This document shows positions 8,269 to 18,649 of a stretch of DNA of 64,000 nucleotides, in pieces; the first letter of the stretch is position 1; each line of letters begins with the position of its first letter. Under the pieces are notes generated by a model. That model did not search any database. It was not told the DNA's origin and worked only from the letters and a program-made list of their open reading frames with translations. The position numbers and the translations under genes are program-made. This DNA comes from Candidatus Polarisedimenticolia bacterium (lineage in GTDB: Bacteria > Acidobacteriota > Polarisedimenticolia > Gp22-AA2). Location of the stretch: the NCBI GenBank assembly GCA_036001465.1, contig DASYUH010000055.1, positions 47,301 through 111,300 of the forward strand, written 5' to 3'.

Positions 8269-10225
8269 TTCTTACGGTGAAGAAGATGGTCGCGCCCCTG
8301 TCGGGAGCGCCAACGGCCCACACTCGGCCGCCGTGCCGGTCCACGATGCGCCGAACCGTGGCCAGGCCGATCCCGATGCCGGGGAACTCTTCCTGGTGGT
8401 GCAGGCGCTGGAACGCACCGAAGAGTTTGCCCGCGTATGACATGTCGAACCCCGCCCCGTTGTCGCGAACGAAGAAGGCTCTCTCGCTTGATTCCTCAGC
8501 GATCCCGAACTCGATCCTGGCGCGCTCCCGCTTGCCTGTGAACTTCCAGGCGTTCCCCAGCAGGTTCTGCAGCACCAGGCGGAGGAGGGCGGGGTCGCCC
8601 TCGGCTTTCGCGCCTTCGCTAATCACGCACTCGACCTGACGGTCGCTCTCGTGCTGACGGAGCTCGGCCACGATCTCGCGGGCGATAGAGCTTAGATCGA
8701 CGCTCTGGTGACCGACATTTGCGCGCGTCAGGCGGGACAGATTCAGAAGTCCGTCGATGAGCTGGCTCATACGAGCACTGGCCTCGACGATTCGGTTAAG
8801 CGCGTCCCTGCCGCTGTCGCTCAGGTTATCGCGGCACTCCTCCATGAGGATGTGGCTGAAGCCTCCGATGCTGCGCAGTGGAGCGCGGAGGTCATGCGAT
8901 ACGGAGTAGGAAAACGCTTCCAGCTCCTTGTTCTTGCGTTCGACCTCCTCGAGGAGGACCGCTCGGGTCTCGGCGAGCGCCCGCGCCGCCCGCGCCTCGG
9001 CTGCCTCCATCTCCGTGCGCAGCAGCTGGTCGCGCATGCGCCGGTTCTCGTCCTCGAACTGGCGCCGCCGGATCTGGGCCCGCACCCTCGCTTTGAGGAC
9101 CTGGAAGTCGCCCGATTTGGCGATGAAGTCGTCCGCACCGGCCGCCAGGCCCTCGATCATCGTCTGGCGATCCTCCACGGCCGTCAGCATGATGAGCGGA
9201 ATGTCCCGAAGCGCCGTGGACGCCTTGATCCGACGGCAGGTCTCCTGTCCACCCAGGCCCGGCATGCGAAGGTCGAGCAGGATGCAGTCCACGGGCTGAA
9301 CGGCGAGGTGCTGGAGCGCCGCTTCCCCTGAGGGCGCCAGGACGGTGTCGTAGCCCTCTCCCCGAAGCGTCGACGCCAGCTCCTGGAGGTAAGTCGGGCT
9401 GTCGTCAACGGCCAGGATCTTCTTGGGGCCGAGGAGACTCGCCGGCCCCGGCCCACAGGATTCCTGCCCGGCGTTGCGCAACACGGCGGCGAGCCGTGCG
9501 AGCATGACCGAGAGGTTTTCCTCCTTGCGGACGAACCCGTCGGCCCCGGCGTCGAGCGCCTGCAGCTCCATCTCCTGCGCCTCTGAAGCGGTCATGAGCA
9601 GGCAGGGGGTGCGCCTGAGAGCGGCGTCGAGGCGGAGGCGACGCACAACGGTGGCCCCGTCGATGCCTGGCAGTATGGCGTCCATCAGGATGGCGTTCGG
9701 CCTCGAGCCGCTGGCGATCAACAGGCCTTCCTCGCCGCTGGCGGCGACCGCGACCTCGTAACCCAGCGCTTCGAGGGCTTCCTTCAGCTGCCCGCGGACC
9801 GTCGGGCTGTCGTCGATAACCAGGACCGTCGCTTTCCCGGAACCGCCGGGAGCCTGTATCTGCCGCACAAGTTCTCTGGCTCTCGAGACCACATATCCGG
9901 CATCGTAGGGCTTTCCGATGTACTCGTCGGCGCCGCTCGAGAGGCCCCGGATCCGATCGCGCACCTCGGCTTCGGTCGAGAGAAGCAGGACGGGCGCCCC
10001 GGCGGCAGACGGAGAGGCCCGCACTTCCTGGAAGAACTCGATGCCGTCAGCGTCGGGCAGCAGGACGTCAAGAATGACGATGGCCACCCGTTCACGCGCC
10101 AGAATCTGGCGAGCCTCCCCGGCGCTTCCGCAGGGAAGGGGTCGGAAGCCTGCGGCTGAGAAGGCTTCGGCGAGATCCATCCGGACCGTGAGGCTGTCGT
10201 CGACGATGAGAACCGGGTCGTTCAT
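8216..10225 (-). CDS. Triple-receiver histidine kinase
   Basis: This 669-residue protein has three tandem receiver domains with acceptor Asp in [12 protein letters not shown] (about residue 53), [13 protein letters not shown] and [14 protein letters not shown] coiled coil follows, then a HisKA domain ([17 protein letters not shown]) and HATPase_c (DNGAGFDM and [11 protein letters not shown]). It has no membrane segment. Its ATG overlaps the cheB stop as ATGA, so it belongs to the chemosensory operon and is a likely phosphorelay target of the CheA hybrid. In classical Wsp operons this position is held by a response-regulator diguanylate cyclase; no GGDEF domain is present here. Confidence 0.92.
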   Translation of the reverse strand: MNDPVLIVDDSLTVRMDLAEAFSAAGFRPLPCGSAGEARQILARERVAIVILDVLLPDADGIEFFQEVRASPSAAGAPVLLLSTEAEVRDRIRGLSSGADEYIGKPYDAGYVVSRARELVRQIQAPGGSGKATVLVIDDSPTVRGQLKEALEALGYEVAVAASGEEGLLIASGSRPNAILMDAILPGIDGATVVRRLRLDAALRRTPCLLMTASEAQEMELQALDAGADGFVRKEENLSVMLARLAAVLRNAGQESCGPGPASLLGPKKILAVDDSPTYLQELASTLRGEGYDTVLAPSGEAALQHLAVQPVDCILLDLRMPGLGGQETCRRIKASTALRDIPLIMLTAVEDRQTMIEGLAAGADDFIAKSGDFQVLKARVRAQIRRRQFEDENRRMRDQLLRTEMEAAEARAARALAETRAVLLEEVERKNKELEAFSYSVSHDLRAPLRSIGGFSHILMEECRDNLSDSGRDALNRIVEASARMSQLIDGLLNLSRLTRANVGHQSVDLSSIAREIVAELRQHESDRQVECVISEGAKAEGDPALLRLVLQNLLGNAWKFTGKRERARIEFGIAEESSERAFFVRDNGAGFDMSYAGKLFGAFQRLHHQEEFPGIGIGLATVRRIVDRHGGRVWAVGAPDRGATIFFTVRNGGSNGRKVDHGGREQR

Positions 10226-11301
10226 TTCCGGAGCCCCGATTCGGGACGTACAAGCGATGCGAGAGCCGGTCCGATGTCACCCAGCGGAAGAACGTGCTGC
10301 GCCGCGCCCAGAAGCACCGCCTCTCTCGGCATGCCGTAGACGACCGATGTTGCCTCGTCCTGGGCGACGGTGTAACCACCGGCCCTCCGGATCGCGAGAA
10401 GGCCATCGGCGCCGTCCCTTCCCATCCCGGTCAGCAGGCATGCCGCACTCGCCTGGCCCCATTCCTTCGCCAGCGACGAGAACAGCACGTCTACGGAAGG
10501 TCGGCAGGAATGGCGCTCGGGGTCGGAGGTGAGAAAGAGCCTCTCCCCGCGCACGACAAGGTGCCGGTCTGGCGGGGCCATGACGACCCGACCCCGCGCG
10601 CCACCGAGAGGCTCGCCATCGCGCGCAAACGAGACGGGGTGAGAGGTCTGCCCGTCGAGCCATTCCGCGAACGCCGACCCGAACGGCTCTCCGATGTGAA
10701 GGACAAGGAGAACCGGCAGCGGGTAGACTGCGGGCAGGGCCCGCAGGATTTCGATAATGGCGGCCGGACCGCCCGTCGAGGCGCCCAACGCCACGGCGCG
10801 GGGCGAGGCTGCCGACGGGGGGACGTTTGGCGCCGGTGCGGCGATGCGCACCGGGGCCGAGCAACCCAAAGCCCCGAGGCGGGCGCGGGGATGCGTGATG
10901 ACCCTGATCCTGGAGACGAGCCTGACCGTGGAAATCAATCGTTCCGCCCATTGTCCATCCGGCTCGGCGCCCGAAGGCTTCTCGAGCACCTCGACCGCCC
11001 CCGCCGCGAGCGCTTCGTAGGTCTTGAACAGCTCGCCGCGGTTGGTCGACGAGGACACGATCAGGATGGGTGTGGGGCAGTGGGCCATGATGTATTCGGT
11101 CGCAGCCAGGCCGCTCATCGCCGGCAGCATCATGTCGAGCGTCACGACGTCGGGCCGGAGGTCGCGGCAGAGTTCGATACCGCGCCGGCCATCTTCGGCC
11201 TCTCCCACGATCTCGATCCCTGGATCGGCCGCGAGCACCTCGCAGAGTCGCCGGCGAACGGTCAGCGAATCCTCGACGACGAGCACGCGGATCTTCGACA
11301 C
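10222..11301 (-). CDS. cheB: CheB-type protein-glutamate methylesterase
   Basis: This 359-residue protein has an N-terminal receiver (about 1-125, acceptor in [12 protein letters not shown]) joined to a CheB methylesterase domain. The domain carries the Ser of [11 protein letters not shown], the His of [10 protein letters not shown] and the Asp region [13 protein letters not shown]. It removes methyl groups from the chemoreceptor and so counteracts the CheR encoded in the same operon. It starts 2 bp after the CheA stop. The length is normal and all catalytic residues are visible. Confidence 0.95.
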   Translation of the reverse strand: MSKIRVLVVEDSLTVRRRLCEVLAADPGIEIVGEAEDGRRGIELCRDLRPDVVTLDMMLPAMSGLAATEYIMAHCPTPILIVSSSTNRGELFKTYEALAAGAVEVLEKPSGAEPDGQWAERLISTVRLVSRIRVITHPRARLGALGCSAPVRIAAPAPNVPPSAASPRAVALGASTGGPAAIIEILRALPAVYPLPVLLVLHIGEPFGSAFAEWLDGQTSHPVSFARDGEPLGGARGRVVMAPPDRHLVVRGERLFLTSDPERHSCRPSVDVLFSSLAKEWGQASAACLLTGMGRDGADGLLAIRRAGGYTVAQDEATSVVYGMPREAVLLGAAQHVLPLGDIGPALASLVRPESGLRK

Positions 11302-11303
11302 GG

Positions 11304-13361
11304 CTACCCCGCAAGCCTCCGGATCGTTTCGAGGAGGTGGGCTTGGTCGAACTCATTCTTGGTGATGTAGGCGCCCGCGCCAACCTCCCGGCCGCGCCTG
11401 AGGTCATCCGGAGCGCTGCGGGACGTCACGAGGATGGCGGGAACCTCGCGAAGCACCGGATCGGCGCGGGTGCGCTCGACGAACGCGAACCCGTCCATGC
11501 CGGGCATTTCCACATCGACGATGAAAATGCGGTACCGCTGGCGCCTGGCCTTGTCGAGGGCCTCCTCGCCCGAGACGGCGATCTCCACCTCGTACCCCGC
11601 GGATTCGAGGATGCTCTGCTCCAGCATGCGCGTCGTAAGCGAGTCGTCCACGACCAGAATAGGCAGACGGGGCGCAGCCTCGGGCGTCGCGACGGCACCC
11701 TCCTGAGGGAGCGAGGGCGAGCGCAGCCCTTCGGGATCGATCAGGATCTGCGGGGCCCCCTCGGCATCGAGCCAGACCCCGGCGACGAGCGGTGCGGCGG
11801 GAGCGAGTACAGGAAGGGGCCGGAGGATGACCGTCCTGGCTCCAAAGACCCGGTCGACGCCAAGCGCCGCCAGCGCCGTGCCGCAGTCCACCACGACCAC
11901 CGAACAGGACCGGGCCTGAAGCGTCGGCCGGACGTCTGGAGCGAGCGACCGTGACAACAGAAAGAATGGAATGGTCTTGCCGTCGTGCAGGAACGAATTT
12001 CCCTGGGCCGTTTGTAGGATGTCCTCTGCTCGGACCCGGACCGTCCTCCGAACCGCGTCCAGCGGGATCGCCGCGGCCACGCCCGAGCAGTCCACGAGCA
12101 GCGCCTCCAGAGAGGACAGGGAGACCGGGACGATAAGCTCGAGGGTGGTCCCCCGGCCTGCTTCCGTGCGGAGGGCGACGTCGCCACCCAGCCGTGCAGC
12201 CGCCTCACGCACCACGTCGAGGCCAATTCCCCGGCCGGAGACCTCGGTCACCTCGCCCGAGGTGGTGAGCCCTCCCTTGAGCAGGATCTGGATCATCGCC
12301 TCCGGTGACGGCGGCGCCCCGTCCACGAGCAGTCCCCTGCTCTCGGCGACCCTACGAACAGCCTGGACGTCGATGCCGCGCCCATCATCCTGGCACTGAA
12401 AGACCACCCGCCGTCCGCGGCGCAGGACTTCGAGGACCACGCGCCCTGCGGGTGGCTTGCCCGCGCTCGTCCTCTCCGACTCTGGCTCGATCCCGTGAGC
12501 CACGGCGTTACGGACCGCCTGGATGAGCGCGCCCTGGATGCCTCCAAGGACGTGGGCGTCGAGACGGACGTCGCCTCCCCTGGGTTCGAAGCTCACCCGC
12601 TTCCCCAAGGCCTGGGCGGCGTCCCTGGCGGTCCGTTCGAGCGACGCGAACAGCACGCTGGCTGGAAGGAGACGCAATCGCTCTGCAGTGTCACGGACCT
12701 GACGCATTTCCCGCTCGACATGCTCGACGCCGCTCACCAGGGTCTGTTCCAACCTCGCGACGACCATCCGCAGATCCTCGGCGAGAGATCTGGTTTTGGG
12801 CGAAACGGAGGCATGACCCGGCCGGTTCGCGTCCGTCGCCCGGCGCGAGACGAGCTGCTCTCCCAACAGGTCGGCGAGATGGCGCGCTTGCTCGATCGCC
12901 TGAATGCCGCGCCGCATCGACCCGAGCTGCACGCTGGCGGCTGAGATCCCGTCGAGGAGAAAGTCCATCTCCGCGATATCCGTGCGGACGGTCTGGAGCG
13001 GTTCTTCCGACACCGTTCGCGACCGCACGGGCGATTCGACTCCGGCTGCCGCAGTGAGCTGGCCCACGCGTGCGCCGATGGAATCGATGAGCTTCAGGAC
13101 AGCGTTGACCTGCTGAGGCTGGGCCTGCTGCGTGCTCTCGCGCAGGGGCGCGAGAGCGTCCTCGACGGCATGGGCCATTTCGGCGATATCGGGTAGACGT
13201 ACCACGCGCGCCGCCCCCTTGAGGGTGTGGGCCATGCGGAGAAGCCGGGGGACGAGGCCGGCGGACGGGGGCCCCTTCTCCATCTCGAGGAGACCCTGCC
13301 CGAGCGTCTCCACAAGCTCGCGGGCCTCCACGCGAAAGTACTTATAGGGATCGTGTGCCAT
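11304..13361 (-). CDS. cheA: CheA-REC hybrid chemosensory kinase
   Basis: This 685-residue protein contains an Hpt domain (phospho-His in AHTLKGAARVV at about residue 45), a long helical linker and a P3/P4 kinase core. The core shows the N-box in VRNAVAHGIEPES and G-boxes DDGRGID and GRGIGLDVV. A CheW-like P5 domain (about 400-540) and a C-terminal receiver (VDVEMPGMDGF) complete it. The CheA-REC fusion without a free CheY is the WspE-type layout. It sits 1 bp after the MCP gene and 2 bp before cheB. The output is expected to go through the attached receiver and the downstream kinases rather than a flagellar motor, since no flagellar gene is in view. Confidence 0.94.
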   Translation of the reverse strand: MAHDPYKYFRVEARELVETLGQGLLEMEKGPPSAGLVPRLLRMAHTLKGAARVVRLPDIAEMAHAVEDALAPLRESTQQAQPQQVNAVLKLIDSIGARVGQLTAAAGVESPVRSRTVSEEPLQTVRTDIAEMDFLLDGISAASVQLGSMRRGIQAIEQARHLADLLGEQLVSRRATDANRPGHASVSPKTRSLAEDLRMVVARLEQTLVSGVEHVEREMRQVRDTAERLRLLPASVLFASLERTARDAAQALGKRVSFEPRGGDVRLDAHVLGGIQGALIQAVRNAVAHGIEPESERTSAGKPPAGRVVLEVLRRGRRVVFQCQDDGRGIDVQAVRRVAESRGLLVDGAPPSPEAMIQILLKGGLTTSGEVTEVSGRGIGLDVVREAAARLGGDVALRTEAGRGTTLELIVPVSLSSLEALLVDCSGVAAAIPLDAVRRTVRVRAEDILQTAQGNSFLHDGKTIPFFLLSRSLAPDVRPTLQARSCSVVVVDCGTALAALGVDRVFGARTVILRPLPVLAPAAPLVAGVWLDAEGAPQILIDPEGLRSPSLPQEGAVATPEAAPRLPILVVDDSLTTRMLEQSILESAGYEVEIAVSGEEALDKARRQRYRIFIVDVEMPGMDGFAFVERTRADPVLREVPAILVTSRSAPDDLRRGREVGAGAYITKNEFDQAHLLETIRRLAG

Positions 13362-13362
13362 C

Positions 13363-14841
13363 CTAGGTGGTCGCTTGCGACTGAATCAGACGAAGGAGGT
13401 TGCGCGACAGGCCGGTCAGCTCCGAAGCGGTCTGAAACGTTTGACCCGAGCTGGCCTCCGTCTCCTTGGTCGCCTGTGCCACGTTCGAGATCGCAACGTT
13501 GACCTGCTCGACCGCCGTCGCCTGCTGCTTGGTGCTGAGCTCGATCTCGCGCGCGGCCTGTGTTGTCGTCGCGAGCAACGAAGCAATCTGCTGGAACACC
13601 GTTGTGACTTCCGCGAACTGCTTCGAGCCGTCCTCCACGACCTTGGAGCCGGTCTCTGTTGCCATGATAGTGGTGTTGACGGCACCGCGGACGTCCTCGA
13701 TGAGCCCGCGGATCTCCTTCGCCGACCCCGCGACGCGGTCGGCGAGCTTGCGGATCTCGTCCGCCACGGTGGCGAAGCGCTTGCCGGCCTCGCCGGCCCC
13801 GGCGGCCTCGATCGTGGCGTTGACGGCGAGGATGTTCGTCTGCTCTGCCAGCTCCGAGACAATCTCCACGACCGAGCCGATCTGCTGTGATTTCTTGCCG
13901 AGGTCGAGCATGTGGTTCACGACGAGATCGACCTGTCGGCGGATGCCGGTGATCGACTCGTGCGTCCTGCCCACGGTACCTTCGCCCTTGTGCGCGCCGC
14001 CGGCGGCCTCTTCGGCGATGTGCGCCACATGCTGCGCGCTTTCGGCGATCTGGCGTGACGTCGCCAGAAGCTCGCTGATGGTCGTGGAGATCTCGCTCAT
14101 CGCGGAAGCCTGCTCCTTGGCCCCGGTGGCCTGCTGATTGGCCGCTGCCTGCAGCTCCGCGGAGGAGCTCTGCACCTGTCCGACCGCGGTCCCGATCTGC
14201 CGTGCAAGTGATCTGGCCAGAAAGAACGCAACGGCTGTCGCCAGCAGGATCGCTCCGACGACCATCGCGATCACCAGGCTGGTAGCGAGCCTGGCCGTGC
14301 TGGTTGAAGCGCTCTTCGCCTCCTGAAGAAACTGCTGCTGGCTCTCGACGAACTGCTGCACCTGATGGTTCAGGGCCACCCGCTTCGGGGTCACCTGTTC
14401 CTCGAAGGAACGGGCGACCGTCTCTAACGTCGCCCCGGTTCCACGCTGGGAGATGAGCCGTTCTGCGGCCGCCTGATGGTCCGCCTCCGCCCGGTCGATC
14501 ACATCGAGCTGGCGCCTGCCCTCCTCCGTGGCGACGGTCCGTTTCAGCCGGAGCATTTCATCGGCGAACGCGCTGCGCGCCAGGCGCACCTCCTCGAGGT
14601 ACTGCTCCTTGGGCGTCAGAAGATAGCCGCGGAAGGCGGCTTGCTTCTCCACCACGGCGGCCTGCAGCTGTTCCGCTCCGATCAAGATCTGGGCGTTGAT
14701 CTCGATCACGCGATCCTTGCTGCCCACGACGCTGTTTAGCGCATAGACCGCCACGATGCCGATCACGAACGTAATCGCGACGGTCGCCGCAAAGCTGAGG
14801 CCGATCTTCACTCCAAACGTCAGGCTTCGGGACATGGTCAT
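13363..14841 (-). CDS. Methyl-accepting chemotaxis protein without HAMP
   Basis: This 492-residue protein has TM1 at about residues 12-34, a periplasmic four-helix/CHASE3-like sensor at 35-185 and TM2 at about 188-210. The cytoplasmic signalling coiled coil carries the tip [15 protein letters not shown]. After TM2 the sequence enters the methylation helices within about 20 residues, so no HAMP domain fits. It forms the receptor array with the two CheW proteins and CheA of this operon. The first ATG overlaps the cheW stop; the ATG at 14,835 has the better spacing from AGGAG (8 nt) and may be the true start. Confidence 0.93.
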   Translation of the reverse strand: MTMSRSLTFGVKIGLSFAATVAITFVIGIVAVYALNSVVGSKDRVIEINAQILIGAEQLQAAVVEKQAAFRGYLLTPKEQYLEEVRLARSAFADEMLRLKRTVATEEGRRQLDVIDRAEADHQAAAERLISQRGTGATLETVARSFEEQVTPKRVALNHQVQQFVESQQQFLQEAKSASTSTARLATSLVIAMVVGAILLATAVAFFLARSLARQIGTAVGQVQSSSAELQAAANQQATGAKEQASAMSEISTTISELLATSRQIAESAQHVAHIAEEAAGGAHKGEGTVGRTHESITGIRRQVDLVVNHMLDLGKKSQQIGSVVEIVSELAEQTNILAVNATIEAAGAGEAGKRFATVADEIRKLADRVAGSAKEIRGLIEDVRGAVNTTIMATETGSKVVEDGSKQFAEVTTVFQQIASLLATTTQAAREIELSTKQQATAVEQVNVAISNVAQATKETEASSGQTFQTASELTGLSRNLLRLIQSQATT

Positions 14842-15338
14842 CGCTCCTTCGACGGACCGCCCGGGCGGATCCGTCTCCTGATTGCGTCAACAATAGAGGA
14901 GATGTCGAGGACCGGGCGAGCCGACTCTCCGTGACGTGCTACGTCGCGCACATGCTGAGGCAGCATTCCGGACTGATCCGAGGCGGCCACCTGGGAGCTC
15001 GGAATGCGCAAGTATCCTTCGTACTCGTCGAAGGCGAGACCCAGGCAATCTCCCGACGCGGCAAGAACTGCCCAGCGCAGGTTGTCGTGCCGGGGATACC
15101 CGAGCAAGACGCGCAAGCTGTACACGGGGACGATGAGGCCGCGGAATCCGACGATCCCCAGGAACTCATGGCACGCGTTCGGCAACTTCACGGGCTTTCG
15201 GCCGGCCAGGAGACCGCTCACCTCGATTCTCCTGAGCGCGAATGGAGCGCCGGCGATCCGTACAACCAGGAAATCCTCGGATTGCGGAGCGTCGGTCTTG
15301 GGGGCCAGCGCGAACGATTCGTCGAAGTGTCGCCGCAT
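14838..15338 (-). CDS. cheW: CheW-like scaffold protein
   Basis: The start is taken at the ATG of MRRHFDESF, since upstream codons in the same frame look non-coding; this gives 166 residues. A CheW fold is seen in [19 protein letters not shown], in [17 protein letters not shown] and in the C-terminal DISSIVDAI. It couples the receptor to CheA. The gene is coupled to the MCP gene by a 4-bp ATGA overlap and lies 71 bp after cheR. Two different CheW proteins in one operon is the WspB/WspD pattern. Confidence 0.88.
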   Translation of the reverse strand: MRRHFDESFALAPKTDAPQSEDFLVVRIAGAPFALRRIEVSGLLAGRKPVKLPNACHEFLGIVGFRGLIVPVYSLRVLLGYPRHDNLRWAVLAASGDCLGLAFDEYEGYLRIPSSQVAASDQSGMLPQHVRDVARHGESARPVLDISSIVDAIRRRIRPGGPSKER

Positions 15339-15409
15339 GTCCGCTGCCCTGTCGTCGAGGCCTGGCGGATGCCCGCCTGCGCGGCTCCCGTCGCCGAGAG
15401 GTCGCACGT

Positions 15410-16966
15410 TCAAGGCGTACCTCCGCAGGCTCCAAGCTCGGAGCGGCACAACGATACGAGTGATTCGCGGCTGAACCCTCCGCCGAAGAGAAGCACCCGC
15501 GACGAGTCCTCGCGCTGGAACAGCAGGAAAGCCTGGCCAAGCTCGCGCCGCGCGGTCTCCGGCTCGCCCGCCCGGCGGGCGAGAAGCCCGAGATGCAGCC
15601 GGGGCATCGCGAAGCCCGGATCCAGATAGACCGCGACCTGGTCGTGTTCGATTGCGCCTTGCCGATCGCCGAGGCCTTCGCGACAGATGGCGAGCAGGTA
15701 GTGTGCGCCCGCGTTCATCTCATCGAACGCCAGGAGTTCGGCGCAGACCCTTTCCGCCCCGGAGAGGTCGCCGCTCTGTGTCAGGAGGACGGCTCGCAGG
15801 AGGAGAACGTCCGGATCACCGGCCGATTCCGGAGGAAGCGCGCCGACCAGGGCCAGGGCCTCGGCGAAGCGCTCCTTGCGGAGCAGTTCGAGCGAACGAT
15901 CGAGGTCCCATCGAGGGGAGACCGCGGGCGTTCGATCGCTCCCCCGTTGAGCCGGGGCTCCCGGGGCGGCGCGGTTCTCGCTCAGCGTCTGGATTCGCCC
16001 CGCGGCGCGACGAATGGTATCCACCCACGAGTCCGCCGCCTCGACGACCGACACAAGAGGATCCTCGAGCGCGAGGAGCGCGCCGGGGGAAGAAGCGGGG
16101 CCAGTCCATGCCACAGTGGTGATGTCAGGCGGCGAGCATTCGGTGTCGCCCTGCTTGCGCTGGTAGTAGAACGTGCCGTGGGTGTGTCGCAAATGGAAGT
16201 CCTGCGAGAGTCCCCGTAGGTTCTCGGCGTGCCCGAGAAACAGGTACCCGCCCGGCACGAGAGCGCGCGACAGTCGGGTTACGATCGCTCTGGCCATCTC
16301 GGGAACGAAATACATCAGGACATTTCTGCAGAAGATGATGTCGAAGGTCTGGGGCAGCCAGAACGAGGGATCGTCCTCGATGAGGTTGCGCAGTTCGAAC
16401 GTGACCATAGCGCGTATGCTCTGGTCCAGGTCGAACTCGCGCCCCTTCACGCGAAACCAGCGCTGCTGGAAGTCCGATGGCATCTCTCGAAGCGACCAGG
16501 CCGAATAGTGACCGCGTCGAGCTTTCGTGATCATGGCTTTGTTGATGTCCACGCCACGGATTGTGACGTCCCAGCCCGCAGCCTCAGGCAGGTGCTGGCG
16601 GACCATGGCCGCCAGCGAATAGGCTTCCTCACCCGAGGCGCAGCCTGCGGAGAGGAGTTGCAGCGAGCGCCGCGCCCGCTGTGCACGCATACGATCCGGG
16701 AGTGCGACTTCGATCAGGGCCCGGAACTGATCCATGTTACGGAGGAAGTATGTCTCCGTAACCGTGAGCTCCTCCGCCAGCGCACCGATCTCCTCCCGGG
16801 AGTTCTGTGCCGCCGTGAGCCTATCCAGGTACACCTCCGATGGAATACCGCTCGCGTCGATGCGGCGCTTGAAAACTTCGGCCAGGAGGCCGAGCTTCGT
16901 GTCGTCGAAATAGAGGCCGAAACGGTCGGCCACGATGGCACGGAATCGCTCGACGTCGAGGGACAT
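15410..16966 (-). CDS. cheR: CheR methyltransferase with C-terminal TPR
   Basis: The 518-residue protein starts at ATG 16,966 in a TGATG overlap with the upstream cheW. It has a CheR N-terminal helical domain and then the SAM-binding domain (LLSAGCASGEEAYSLA, FDIIFCRNVLMYF). A linker of about 100 residues follows, then TPR-like repeats at about residues 390-500 (AHYLLAICREGLGD). It methylates receptor glutamates. The CheR-TPR fusion is the WspC form, in which the TPR links the enzyme to the array. The same frame is open far upstream, but that stretch is arginine-rich shadow sequence. Confidence 0.94.
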   Translation of the reverse strand: MSLDVERFRAIVADRFGLYFDDTKLGLLAEVFKRRIDASGIPSEVYLDRLTAAQNSREEIGALAEELTVTETYFLRNMDQFRALIEVALPDRMRAQRARRSLQLLSAGCASGEEAYSLAAMVRQHLPEAAGWDVTIRGVDINKAMITKARRGHYSAWSLREMPSDFQQRWFRVKGREFDLDQSIRAMVTFELRNLIEDDPSFWLPQTFDIIFCRNVLMYFVPEMARAIVTRLSRALVPGGYLFLGHAENLRGLSQDFHLRHTHGTFYYQRKQGDTECSPPDITTVAWTGPASSPGALLALEDPLVSVVEAADSWVDTIRRAAGRIQTLSENRAAPGAPAQRGSDRTPAVSPRWDLDRSLELLRKERFAEALALVGALPPESAGDPDVLLLRAVLLTQSGDLSGAERVCAELLAFDEMNAGAHYLLAICREGLGDRQGAIEHDQVAVYLDPGFAMPRLHLGLLARRAGEPETARRELGQAFLLFQREDSSRVLLFGGGFSRESLVSLCRSELGACGGTP

Positions 16967-17448
16967 CACACCAGCGGACACAAGGTGTCTCCCTCGCCGG
17001 CGAGCGATTTCCAGGCCCAGTCGGGAACGATTCGAGAGTCTTGCAATACGATCAGGAGGTGCGCGTCGAGCCCGCCTACGAGCGCGATCACCCTGGACTT
17101 CGCCCGGTGCAGGAGCGGCGGCAGAGTCTCCAACGAGACCGATGAGAGCGCGCGGAATCCGACGATCTCCTCGACGGCCAGAGCCACCCGGCGGTCTCCC
17201 GTCCTGAGGCTGATGAAACGAGTGGCCTGTCCACCGGTTGGAAGGCCGAGGAGCGCTCCAACGTCCACCACGGGGATTGTGGCGCCCCGGATGACGGACA
17301 GGCCGAGCACGAAGGGCGGCATGCCGCCGAGGGCCTTGATCGGCAGCGGGCGCATCGTCTCGACGACGTGCGACAGGGGGAGGGCGCACACGATCGTGCG
17401 CGCGCGACAGAGAAGCGACCGGTCCTCCCGGTTGACCTGATGGTTCAA
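16966..17448 (-). CDS. cheW: CheW-like scaffold protein, first gene of the operon
   Basis: A CheW domain is visible in TIVCALPLSHVVETMRPLP, VIRGATIPVVDVGALLGLP and RRVALAVEEIVGFRAL. I place the start at the TTG at 17,448, preceded by GGGAGACG, giving about 160 residues; an ATG further up (17,589) would add a Pro/Arg-rich extension that looks non-coding. It is the head of an eight-gene minus-strand operon whose members overlap or lie within 75 bp. No promoter can be named with confidence in the 1.2 kb upstream. Confidence 0.85.
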   Translation of the reverse strand: MNHQVNREDRSLLCRARTIVCALPLSHVVETMRPLPIKALGGMPPFVLGLSVIRGATIPVVDVGALLGLPTGGQATRFISLRTGDRRVALAVEEIVGFRALSSVSLETLPPLLHRAKSRVIALVGGLDAHLLIVLQDSRIVPDWAWKSLAGEGDTLCPLV

Positions 17449-18164
17449 CGCCCGTCTCCCAGGGACTGGACGGATCGTGCCTAATCGAGGGCCTCTACTG
17501 CCTCGAGGCCATCGTGCAGGTCCTGGCTTCGGGCCTCCTGGAGCCAGACCCCTTGCGATCCGCGCCAAACCCATGGCGTCGGCTTCCACGAACCCAACGA
17601 TCCAGGGTTAGGCTTATGTCGCAGAGGAGCTCAACCACTGGAGTCGGACCACACTCTCCGCCCACCCCGAGGACCGCGAGAGACACATCATCCTGGAGCA
17701 GCCCGTTCTCTCGCCTGCCCTATGTGAGCAACATAGGCAAAGAGCGCCAAATGTCCAGGGGTCGATTTCAAAAACGAGTTCCGCCGTCAGACCGCCGAAA
17801 TACTGCGGATGTGGCCGTTCTGGGCAGGAGTCACAGCGTATTCGAATGCTGACGGACAGCTTGTCGCGTGTGAGGCCGTGCAGGCTTTGCGCCGTCGATG
17901 CTTGCGGGTCGTACGTGCGGCGATGCGCCACTGTGGTGCTTGCCGCTGTTTGCCTCCGGGCGTGGCATCGGGTTACAGGCGGCGCCACACCAAAGTACCT
18001 TGCCACACGTCGGCCCATTCGGAATCGACACAGCGGCTGGAAGCTGGACACGAGAACCCGGCCAGCCATGGACTCCGCGGCCATTGCGCCTTCGGCATGC
18101 TCATGATCTTGGAGACCCAGATTGACACCTCACCTTCGGCGCCGCTCCCGTCTCCTTTCAAAGG

Positions 18165-18242
18165 GTGCCGGGGGCCCGAGACACACTATTAAAGACGTTT
18201 CGATCCAAACGATTGGACGGGTTCATCCTGCCGCGGGAGGCC
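18165..18242. repeat. Dispersed GGTGCCGGGGGCCCG repeat, copy A
   Basis: It shares the core GGTGCCGGGGGCCCGAGACA and the following CACTATTA with copies B (25,463) and C (31,911). With copy C the similarity continues weakly for about 78 bp to a GCGGAGGC-like end. Confidence 0.7.
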
Positions 18243-18381
18243 TGGAGGGTTGCTGCCTGAGTCTCACGGCCCCGCAGCGGGCGCCCATACCAGACTGTGG
18301 TTCAGCAGTCACGACCCCGGCCAAGGTCCGGATGGAGGCGCACCAGATAGACGACCTGCCGCCCTCCGAGAGAGGCTTTAT

Positions 18382-18431
18382 CTCCACCAATTCATCTTCC
18401 TATTTGAACGACGAATTTCGGGGAGGTGGAC
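18382..18431. repeat. 50-bp palindromic repeat, copy 2
   Basis: It aligns with 5,431-5,480 with a handful of mismatches and has the same TCCACC...GGTGGA self-complementary ends. Confidence 0.7.
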
Positions 18432-18649
18432 ACCCGGCCCGGAATGGACCGGATGCGCCACGAAGGTGTCCTTCTTGGTCGCGGTATAGGGGAAGTCGTG
18501 GGTTGGCGGCAGCAGCCCGTCCGGGCGCGCGCCGCCCGCGGCGGATCCCGGGCGTGGTCTGACAATTGTCACATTCGCCCACTCGCGAGGGCGAGCAGGC
18601 CGTAGAGGAACGCGTACTTTGGGCAGTCGGTGACGCAACCCGAAGGACC

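Larger units (their letters stand above)
17449..18649. other. 1.2-kb gap with repeats, no supported gene
   Basis: Only low-quality frames rich in Arg, Ser and Cys are open here, on both strands. Visible structure is a small inverted repeat (CCTATGT/ACATAGG at 17,719-17,737), copy A of the GGTGCCGGGGG repeat at about 18,165, and the second copy of the 50-bp palindromic repeat at 18,382. The chemosensory promoter must lie here, but I cannot pick it out. Confidence 0.5.

Noticed and set aside
17614..18084. 156-residue minus-strand protein in the gap upstream of cheW
   Set aside because: Cys/Arg/Ser-rich with no domain, no ribosome-binding site, and overlapping frames of similar quality on both strands.
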